From JANNOG01 sp050329835 (GTDB lineage: Bacteria > Actinomycetota > Actinomycetes > Actinomycetales > JBBAYJ01): a stretch of 8,418 nucleotides of DNA. The stretch lies in assembly GCA_050329835.1 (NCBI GenBank), contig JBHJOJ010000313.1:1-8418 (forward strand), written 5' to 3'. Under the pieces are notes generated by a model. The model was given only the letters and a program-made list of their open reading frames with translations. It was not told the origin of the DNA and made no database searches. This document shows, piece by piece, positions 1-5,543 of this stretch (positions are counted from its first letter, which is position 1; each line of letters opens with the position of its first letter). Position numbers and translations under genes: made by a program.

Positions 1-986
1 CCCGGTCTTCGTGACCGGGCTCCATTGCGGCCCGCGCCCCGTCGCCGACCACGTGTTCGTCGGGATGTCTTCCCGGTCTTCGTGACCGGGCTCCATTGCG
101 GCCAGTCCCGGAGGAAGTCCTGGATGCGCCGGCCGAAGTCTTCCCGGTCTTCGTGACCGGGCTCCATTGCGGCTCGGTACTCTTGACGCACCGCAAGGGA
201 AAGGGGACAGTGGTCTTCCCGGTCTTCGTGACCGGGCTCCATTGCGGCCCGCCCGACCCCGACCTCCCGGCCGTCACCCTGCCGAGGTCTTCCCGGTCTT
301 CGTGACCGGGCTCCATTGCGGCTCGATGATCTCCCCGCGGCGGGGCAGGCGGCCCTCCGGTCTTCCCGGTCTTCGTGACCGGGCTCCATTGCGGCACGCG
401 GCGTCTCGCGTGGTGTCTCGCGTGGTGTCTCGCGTCTTCCCGGTCTTCGTGACCGGGCTCCATTGCGGCAGCATCCACGACGCCACTCACAACGGGACCG
501 CCCACGTCTTCCCGGTCTTCGTGACCGGGCTCCATTGCGGCCGACGCACGCTGTACGCCAGCAGGAAGATGAGCAGCCAGTCTTCCCGGTCTTCGTGACC
601 GGGCTCCATTGCGGCCTGGCGTCGATGGGGCCGCTGGAGCGACTGCCGGCGTCGTCTTCCCGGTCTTCGTGACCGGGCTCCATTGCGGCAAGTCTCGCGG
701 GGTGTCGGCCCGGGCGGTAGCGGCGCAGTCTTCCCGGTCTTCGTGACCGGGCTCCATTGCGGCCCCGTGACCGTTGACCAGGGGATCACCCAGGCGGACG
801 GTCTTCCCGGTCTTCGTGACCGGGCTCCATTGCGGCCGGTCACGGTGGTGCCTTCCTGGGCGTGGTGGGGTCACCGGTCTTCCCGGTCTTCGTGACCGGG
901 CTCCATTGCGGCGACGTCACCGCGATCAGCCGGGGAGGTGAGACGACCGTGTCTTCCCGGTCTTCGTGACCGGGCTCCATTGCGGC
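1..986 (+). CRISPR. CRISPR array: 14 repeats of 36 bp, 13 spacers
   Basis: The repeat begins GTCTT, then has a 7-bp stem (CCCGGTC paired with GACCGGG) around the loop TTCGT, and ends CTCCATTGCGGC. Repeats start at 1 (cut, only the last 31 bases), 67, 138, 213, 287, 360, 434, 506, 580, 654, 728, 801, 877 and 951. Every visible repeat base is identical. Spacers are 35, 35, 39, 38, 37, 38, 36, 38, 38, 38, 37, 40 and 38 bp, and none is a duplicate. The array runs off the left edge. The plus strand is preferred as the crRNA strand because the repeat end ATTGCGGC resembles the ATTGAAAC-like 8-nt 5' handle of many type I and III repeats; this is inference. The leader and any cas genes would then lie upstream, outside the window. 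The undegenerated last repeat (951-986) gives no support for a trailer end, so orientation stays open. No cas gene is present here, so I do not assign a subtype. Confidence 0.98.
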
Positions 987-1059
987 GACGGCATCCGTCA
1001 CCGGCCGGGGCCGTCGTGCTCGGTACTGTGTCCGCCCGGGTTGATTTGGGGAGGTACGG
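987..1059 (+). promoter_or_regulatory. Array-end flank with oxygenase promoter and RBS
   Basis: These 73 bases separate the last CRISPR repeat from the oxygenase start. They are G+C rich and show no A/T-rich leader, which fits this being the distal end of the array. A small hairpin, GACGG and CCGTC around CAT, sits at 987-999; it has no T-run and is not a convincing terminator. A TANNNT box, TACTGT, at 1024-1029 is a candidate -10 element; no clear -35 is visible. A strong Shine-Dalgarno sequence, GGGGAGGT at 1048-1055, lies 4 nt before the GTG at 1060 and fixes that start. The gene therefore seems to have its own promoter independent of the array. Confidence 0.5.
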
Positions 1060-3453
1060 GTGGCGGACGTCGTGCGGGATCGGCTGGTGGCCCTCGTGAC
1101 CGCCCAGGACGAGTCGTCGTCGAGCGTGCAGCTCGCGGCCAAGCAGTCGGGAGCGCTCCGACTGCACGTCGAGGGTGTCGGCGACATCGAACTGCCCGTG
1201 ACCGAAGGCCAGTCGGCCCGGCTCCTGGCCCTCGGTCGACGCGCCCCGTTCGGCCGGGGCGTGGAGACCCTGACCGACACCTCGGTCCGCGACACGTGGG
1301 AAATCCCCAGCGAGCTCGTCCGCGTCGAGTGGGACGGGTCGGGTCTGGACCACGACATCGAGGCGGTGCGCGAGGATCTGGGGCTGCCGGATCACTGTCG
1401 GCTCACCGCCCAGTTGCACTCGATGCTGGTGTACGACACGGGACAGTTCTTCCTCCCGCACCAGGACTCCGAGAAGGACGACGCCATGGTCGCGACCCTC
1501 GTCGTGACCCTGCCGTCCGAGCACACCGGGGGAGAGCTGGTCGTCCACCACCTCGGCGAGGCCACCGCGTACCGCGGGCTGCCGGACCGCCTCTCGCTGG
1601 TCGCGTTCTACGCGGACTGCCGGCACGAGGTGCGTCCGGTGACGTCCGGGCGTCGGATCACGCTCACCTACAACCTGCTCCTGCGCGGCGACCCGGTGGG
1701 GCGCGTCCCCGACGAGGTGACGATCGCCGAGGTGGCGACGGCCCTGCGGGAGCACGTCAGCACCCCGGTCCGCCGTCCCTACCGCGACGTCGCCGGCGAT
1801 CCCCCCGCTCGCCTGGTCTTCCTGCTCGACCACGAGTACACGGCTCGGGGCCTGGGCTGGTCCCGGCTCAAGGGCGACGACGCCGGCCGCGCCACTCTGC
1901 TGCGAGCGGCGGCGGACCATGCCGGATTCACGGCGGTGCTGGCCCTCACCGAGATCCAGGAGACATGGGAAGCCGCCGAGCCCGACCACGGGCACCGGAC
2001 GTCTCGACCGTACTGGGACGGCCTCGCGGTCGAGGACGACGCCGACGGGCAGGACGGAGACGACGGGTACGACGGGTACGACGGAGACGACGGAGACGAC
2101 GGAGACGACGGGTACGAGGTCGACCAGCTCCTCGACTCGTCGATCCGCCTGACCCTGTGGACCGACGACGTCGGCACCGACGAGGCGGAGATCGCACTCG
2201 GTGTCGATGCCGCCGAGGTCTGCGCCGCTACGCCCTCGTCCGATCTGCGGCCCTACGAGTCCCAGTACGAGGGTTACATGGGGAACTACGGCAACACGGT
2301 GGATCGGTGGTACCGGCGGGCAGCCGTCGTCCTGTGGCCGCAGGAACGCGACTTCACGAACCGGGCCGAGGTGTCGCCGTCCTGGGCCATGGCGGAACTC
2401 GCCCACCTCGCCCGCGCCGCCGACCCGGCCGTGGCCCGTGACGCCGCCCGGACCCTGGCCCCGTTCTGGGACGCCGCCGTCCGTGGCGTCGGCAGGCGGG
2501 GCGAGCTGCTGACCGAGACGTTGCCGGCTGCGGTGGCCGTCGACGACCCGCCGACCGCCCTGATGCTGCTGCGCCCGTTCCCGATCGAGACGCTTCGCAG
2601 CTCCCACGCCGCGCTCCTCGCGGAGCTGGCAGCCCACTACGGCGAGCCTTGGGTGGCGGGCGACGTGCTGCGCCCCTGGTCCGGTGACCGGAGACAGGCG
2701 TGGCTGCCCGTCGAGGGCCTCAGCCGAGTGCAGTGGTTGACCTCGCTGCCCCTCCTGTGCGAGGCCCTCCGGAGTAACGGTGGCGAGGGGGAGTCGATCG
2801 GCTCCGGCATGGTGCAGCTGGCCTGGGACGGGCTCGCCACCCTGCTGGCCGATGCCCTCGCGTCACCGTCCGCCGCGACCCGGCAGCAGCTCGACCGGTT
2901 CGGGGAACCCCTCGCCGCGCTGTGCCGGGCCGCTGCGTCCGTGGGGGCGTCCGATGCGCTCGAGAGCATGGTCGGCTTCTGCCGGGAGCATGCCGAGGCG
3001 ATGAGCGCCTGCGTCGCCGAGGCTCTGCGAACAGCCGCGGGGTTCCCCGCCGAGATGCGGCAGCGCGATGTCTTCGTCCGGCTGGCGTCGGAGCAGGAGG
3101 CTGTCCTGCGCGCCCGGCTCGCGGGGCCACCCCGCGCCGCGGAGGACTGGTCAATCGAGTTGCCCCGCGGCTGCCGTTGCGAGCTGTGCAGCAGCTTGGG
3201 CGTCTTCCTCGCGGATCCGTCGGCGCGGGTGCGGGAGTGGCCCCTGGCCAGCGGCGGGCGGTCGCACGTCCACGACCGCATCAGTCAGGCGGAACTGTCG
3301 GTCACCCACCAGACCCGGCGCCAGGGCCGTCCCTACACCCTGGTCCTGACCAAGACCGCAGACCTGTTCGAGGGTGAGGCGCGGCAGCGGGTCCAGGACC
3401 AGGCCGACCTCACCTGGCTGGATCGAGAATGGACCCCTCGGCCGCGCCGCTGA
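1060..3453 (+). CDS. Large 2-oxoglutarate/Fe(II)-dependent dioxygenase family protein
   Basis: This 797-aa, probably cytosolic protein has no signal peptide or membrane segment. A prolyl-4-hydroxylase-like core lies at about residues 115-210: Y125 and G128 in VYDTGQFFLPHQD, iron ligands H134 and D136 and distal H189 (CRHEV), and a 2-oxoglutarate-binding Arg in SGRR (R198 or R199). All catalytic residues are present. An acidic, repetitive linker (about 325-354) consists of GDD/GYD units. A conserved-looking stretch, YEGYMGNYGNTVDRWYRRA, lies near 402-421, and the C-terminus has CRCELC (C705, C707, C710) followed by HVH (H736, H738), a possible metal site. This layout resembles large bacterial and fungal 2OG oxygenase proteins of unknown substrate, so I assign hydroxylase/oxygenase chemistry but no substrate. 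The GTG start follows a strong RBS. The 3' end overlaps convergent fbiD by 44 nt. It is the first gene after the CRISPR array; no functional link is shown. Confidence 0.88.
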   Translation: MADVVRDRLVALVTAQDESSSSVQLAAKQSGALRLHVEGVGDIELPVTEGQSARLLALGRRAPFGRGVETLTDTSVRDTWEIPSELVRVEWDGSGLDHDIEAVREDLGLPDHCRLTAQLHSMLVYDTGQFFLPHQDSEKDDAMVATLVVTLPSEHTGGELVVHHLGEATAYRGLPDRLSLVAFYADCRHEVRPVTSGRRITLTYNLLLRGDPVGRVPDEVTIAEVATALREHVSTPVRRPYRDVAGDPPARLVFLLDHEYTARGLGWSRLKGDDAGRATLLRAAADHAGFTAVLALTEIQETWEAAEPDHGHRTSRPYWDGLAVEDDADGQDGDDGYDGYDGDDGDDGDDGYEVDQLLDSSIRLTLWTDDVGTDEAEIALGVDAAEVCAATPSSDLRPYESQYEGYMGNYGNTVDRWYRRAAVVLWPQERDFTNRAEVSPSWAMAELAHLARAADPAVARDAARTLAPFWDAAVRGVGRRGELLTETLPAAVAVDDPPTALMLLRPFPIETLRSSHAALLAELAAHYGEPWVAGDVLRPWSGDRRQAWLPVEGLSRVQWLTSLPLLCEALRSNGGEGESIGSGMVQLAWDGLATLLADALASPSAATRQQLDRFGEPLAALCRAAASVGASDALESMVGFCREHAEAMSACVAEALRTAAGFPAEMRQRDVFVRLASEQEAVLRARLAGPPRAAEDWSIELPRGCRCELCSSLGVFLADPSARVREWPLASGGRSHVHDRISQAELSVTHQTRRQGRPYTLVLTKTADLFEGEARQRVQDQADLTWLDREWTPRPRR
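2056..2115 (+). repeat. 9-bp tandem repeat encoding Gly-Asp-Asp / Gly-Tyr-Asp
   Basis: Six full 9-bp units and a partial seventh run in frame inside the oxygenase gene. The units are GGAGACGAC or GGGTACGAC, starting at 2056, 2065, 2074, 2083, 2092 and 2101, with the remnant GGGTAC at 2110-2115. The units differ only at two or three positions, and the last three full ones are identical, which suggests recent slippage or expansion. The encoded acidic segment lies between the catalytic core and the C-terminal half, so length changes would alter a flexible linker without breaking the frame. Confidence 0.9.
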
Positions 3454-4156
3454 CTGCGTGAGACCTCGCCGACGGTGGGATCCCGACCGCGGCTCTCGTC
3501 GCCGCGCCCGCGCCGAGGGCGACCGCGGCCGCCAGGTCGGCCGGGGTGTCGACGTCGCGGCGGAGCCGAGGTGCGGCGAGCGGCAGCAGCACCCCGCCAC
3601 GAGCGTGCCGGGCCGCCGAGCCCCGGCCGAAGGAGGGCGTCAACGCCGCCGGGTGAGCGGCGGCCATGAGGACCGTGCCGTCCCCGTCGGTGTCGGGAAC
3701 CACCGCCCGCAGCGCCCCGCCGAGCAGTGCGGCGGTGCAGCCGTCGAGGGCGGCGGCGAGGTCGGCCGGCCGCAGCGCCGGCAGGTCGGCGAGCAGCACG
3801 GCGCACGGCAGATGCCCCGGAGCGGCGCTGAGCCCGGCGGCGACCGCGTTGTCGAGACCGTCCCCGGGGTCCTGGACGACCGTCGCGCCGAGATCGCGGG
3901 ACCATCGGGCGGTCTCGGGGTCGGCGGTGACGACGAGCATGACGGCGACCCGGGACGTGGCCCTGGTGGCGGCGACGGTATCGATGGCGACCGCCGTCGC
4001 CACCTGGGCTCGGCGTTCGCGGAGGGGCGACAGCCGGGTCTTGGCTCCCGGACCGCCCTTGACCGGCAGGACGACCGTCCACGGCCACGGCGTCGCGGCC
4101 GGCGAATCGGTGCTCTGCCGGGTGCGGGGACGACATGTGGACGGTGGTGTCGGCAT
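3410..4156 (-). CDS. fbiD: Phosphoenolpyruvate / 2-phospho-L-lactate guanylyltransferase (FbiD/CofC)
   Basis: This 248-aa cytosolic nucleotidyltransferase of the CofC/FbiD family (MobA-like fold) acts in coenzyme F420 biosynthesis. In mycobacteria FbiD joins phosphoenolpyruvate to GTP; archaeal CofC uses 2-phospho-L-lactate. The signature WTVVLPVKGGPGAKTRLSP (residues 26-44) is the nucleotide-binding N-terminus. LADLPAL (122-128), VVPDTDGDGT (152-161), FGRGS with a nearby His (176-184) and DVDTPADL (201-208) follow in family order. After about residue 224 there is a tail of about 24 residues beyond the usual end, overlapping the oxygenase 3' end on the other strand. The ATG at 4156 is chosen because an upstream ATG at 4201 lies inside vapC. 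Even so, about 25 residues precede the conserved Trp and no RBS is visible. It starts 13 nt after the vapC stop, so it may be read from the vapBC transcript. No other F420 genes (fbiA, fbiB, fbiC) are in the window. Confidence 0.9.
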   Translation of the reverse strand: MPTPPSTCRPRTRQSTDSPAATPWPWTVVLPVKGGPGAKTRLSPLRERRAQVATAVAIDTVAATRATSRVAVMLVVTADPETARWSRDLGATVVQDPGDGLDNAVAAGLSAAPGHLPCAVLLADLPALRPADLAAALDGCTAALLGGALRAVVPDTDGDGTVLMAAAHPAALTPSFGRGSAARHARGGVLLPLAAPRLRRDVDTPADLAAAVALGAGAATRAAVGIPPSARSHAVSGAAEGSILDPAR

Positions 4157-4169
4157 GGACGGACGGCGC

Positions 4170-4589
4170 TCAGGGCAGCAGGGCACGCACGGCGGGCACA
4201 TCGGCAGGATCGATTCGCCGAAGGGGCTCGGCCTCGTCGAAGGCCCTGTCGGCCGTCACGATCACGTCGATTCCGTGGGTCAGGCAGGTGGCCACGTGGA
4301 GGCGGTCGTTGGCTCCGAGCTTTGACGCCGGCAGGGACAGGGCGAGTTCGAAGATCTCGTCCGTCACCGCGAGGACGGGTCGGGTCAGGGTGTACGCGGC
4401 CTCTGTTGCCCCGGTGAGCCCGTGAATGCGTCTGCTCAGCTCGAGATGCCACAACTCCTCGAGCACGGCGGTCGATGTCGCCGCCAGAGCCGGGTCCTCC
4501 GCCACGGCGTCGAGCAGGCTGACCGAGCCCTCGCGGTAGTGGGACTCGGTCCTTGCGTAGACGAAGACGTTGGTGTCGAGGAAGATCAC
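4170..4589 (-). CDS. vapC: PIN-domain toxin, VapC family
   Basis: This 139-aa protein is a typical VapC-length PIN-domain ribonuclease. The acidic metal-binding residues are all visible: D5 in MIFLDTNVFVYA, E44 in VLEELWHL, D95 in LGANDRLHVATC and D114 in VTADRAFDEA. VapC toxins cleave RNA, often tRNA or the 23S rRNA sarcin-ricin loop, and are held inactive by the cognate antitoxin; the RNA target here cannot be read from sequence. Translation starts at GTG and overlaps the antitoxin stop by 4 nt (GTGA), the standard antitoxin-first arrangement with translational coupling. The catalytic set is complete, so the toxin is probably active. fbiD starts 13 nt downstream on the same strand. Confidence 0.93.
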   Translation of the reverse strand: MIFLDTNVFVYARTESHYREGSVSLLDAVAEDPALAATSTAVLEELWHLELSRRIHGLTGATEAAYTLTRPVLAVTDEIFELALSLPASKLGANDRLHVATCLTHGIDVIVTADRAFDEAEPLRRIDPADVPAVRALLP

Positions 4590-4846
4590 GCGACACCCGG
4601 GCCGACGTCGAAACGGTCGGCCAGCAACTCGTCGATCCGCTCCGGCGGCAGGTACTCCACGCGGCGCTCGGTGAGCGCGCGGGCGGCCGCACGCCGCTGG
4701 GCCAGATCCGGTCCCGGTGGGAACACCTCATCGATGGCGAGTCGCACCAAGGCCGTGACGGCCTGCCCGCGAGCGCGAGCGGCAGCGTCCAGCCGTCGCC
4801 GCTGGTCGGGGGTGATGAGTACTTGAAGTCGCTCGCTGGACGACAT
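4586..4846 (-). CDS. vapB: VapB-like ribbon-helix-helix antitoxin
   Basis: This 86-aa protein has an N-terminal ribbon-helix-helix DNA-binding domain (about residues 5-42: strand ERLQVLIT, then helices PDQRRRLDAAARARG and AVTALVRLAIDEVF). A C-terminal segment (about 48-80, including RRVEYLPPERIDELLADRF) would wrap around and neutralise the VapC toxin. Such antitoxins usually also repress their own operon. The ATG at 4846 is preferred over an in-frame GTG at 4852 because a TANNNT box sits exactly 6 nt before the ATG, as in leaderless actinobacterial transcripts, and no Shine-Dalgarno sequence is present. The GTG alternative would add two residues. The stop overlaps the vapC start. The RHH class is inferred from the sequence pattern, not from a search. 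Confidence 0.88.
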   Translation of the reverse strand: MSSSERLQVLITPDQRRRLDAAARARGQAVTALVRLAIDEVFPPGPDLAQRRAAARALTERRVEYLPPERIDELLADRFDVGPGVA

Positions 4847-4852
4847 ACACAC

Positions 4853-4858
4853 ACTCTA
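4853..4858 (-). promoter_or_regulatory. Candidate leaderless -10 box of vapBC
   Basis: Read on the minus strand, TAGAGT matches the actinobacterial -10 consensus TANNNT and is followed by GTGTGT and then the vapB ATG. The 6-nt spacing would place the transcription start on the A of the start codon, giving a leaderless mRNA. The first three bases of the box are the TAG stop codon of the response regulator. No convincing -35 is visible, which is common for such promoters. The surrounding TTGTGTAGAGTGTGTGTA is GT-rich, unlike the neighbouring DNA, and could also be the antitoxin operator. Confidence 0.55.
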
Positions 4859-5543
4859 CACAACCGGAGGCGGCTGCCCGCTCAGCTCCCGGGCGAGCAG
4901 GGCGGCCTGGACCCGCGAGGTGCAGCCCAGCTTGTCGAGCACCCGGGAGACGTGGGTCTTGACCGTGGCCTCGGAGATCCCCAGCTCACCGGCCAGGCGG
5001 GCGTTCGAGGAGCCCCGTCCCAGGCCCGCCAGGACCCCGCGCTCCCGGGCCGTCAGCGCGGCGAAGCCGGGTGGCTCCGGGCGCCGGTCCGGCGCCGCCG
5101 CCACCCGGCCGAGGATGCCGCGGGTGACCTCGGGCGCCATGACGCCCTCCCCGGCGGCCACTCGGCGCACCGCGTCGACCAGGGTCGGGGCGTCGACGGC
5201 CTTGAGCAGGAACCCCGCGGCTCCGGCGCGCACGGCGGCCAGCACGTGATCGTCGGTGTCGACGACCGTGAGGACCAGGACGTCGGCCCGGCCCTCGCCA
5301 ACCACGGCGCGGGTGGCCGCCACGCCGTCGGACCCCGGCATCCGCAGGTCCATGAGCACGACGTCCGGGCGCAGCGCCCGGGCGCAGCGCCCGGGCCTGT
5401 CGGACCGCGGTCGCCCCGTCCCCGGCCTCCCCGACGACCCGGACGTCCCCGGCCGTCTCGAGGACGGCGGCGATCCCGGCCCGGACGGCGGCGTGGTCGT
5501 CGACGACGAGGACCCGGATCGCCGCCTCCGGCGACGGCGTCAT
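4856..5543 (-). pseudogene. NarL/FixJ-type response regulator, frameshifted by a 13-bp duplication
   Basis: Two frames each encode half of one protein. The first, from ATG at 5543, gives a normal receiver N-terminus (RVLVVDDHAAVRAG, acidic pair D15/D16) up to ARALRP, then becomes nonsense and ends at 4986. The second, ending at 4856, gives the rest: VLMDLRMPGSDG with the phospho-acceptor Asp, LVLTVVDTDD, the conserved Lys in GFLLKAV, and a LuxR-type helix-turn-helix (LTARERGVLAGL and ISEATVKTHVSRVLDKLG). The cause is a 13-bp tandem duplication at 5365-5390. Deleting one copy gives a continuous 224-aa regulator with RPDVVLMDLRMPG intact (phospho-acceptor D61). As written, the cell makes a 185-aa product lacking the phosphorylation site and DNA-binding domain. 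The start overlaps the kinase stop (ATGA). It could be a recent mutation, a phase-variable switch or a sequencing error. Confidence 0.93.
5365..5390. repeat. 13-bp tandem duplication (2 copies) causing a frameshift
   Basis: The unit CCGGGCGCAGCGC occurs at 5365-5377 and again, perfectly, at 5378-5390, followed by the partial third copy CCGGGC at 5391-5396. Because 13 is not a multiple of three, the extra copy shifts the reading frame of the response regulator. With one copy the minus strand reads R-Q-A-R-A-L-R-P-D-V-V-L-M-D, as expected for a NarL-type receiver. Adjacent perfect copies are prone to loss or gain by slippage. Confidence 0.95.

Noticed and set aside
96..895. Open frames over the array that repeat VFPVFVTGLHCG and look like a tandem-repeat protein
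   Set aside because: The peptide is just the translated CRISPR repeat; the spacers vary in length, so the frame changes from unit to unit, and there is no RBS or consistent gene.
987..999. Hairpin GACGG-CAT-CCGTC as a transcription terminator of the array
   Set aside because: The stem is only 5 bp and is not followed by a T-run, so it is too weak to call.
966..2441. Plus-strand open frame (491 aa), Arg/Gly/Pro-rich, in another frame of the oxygenase
   Set aside because: It starts inside the last CRISPR repeat and has the low-complexity Arg-Pro-Gly composition typical of off-frame translation of high-GC DNA.
871..2637. Long minus-strand open frame (588 aa) opposite the oxygenase, with a Val-Val-Ser-type repeat
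   Set aside because: It runs into the CRISPR array, has no recognisable domain, and is a shadow of the G+C-rich oxygenase gene, whose own frame has clear catalytic motifs.
3454..4169. Plus-strand open frames opposite fbiD (for example 3374-4417)
   Set aside because: They have no RBS and no recognisable domain, and they are antisense to the well-supported fbiD and vapC genes.
4856..5359. A stand-alone 167-aa LuxR-type regulator starting at GTG 5359
   Set aside because: This start lies just before the phospho-acceptor motif and lacks an RBS; the upstream receiver half is present in the other frame, so it is the second half of a frameshifted gene.
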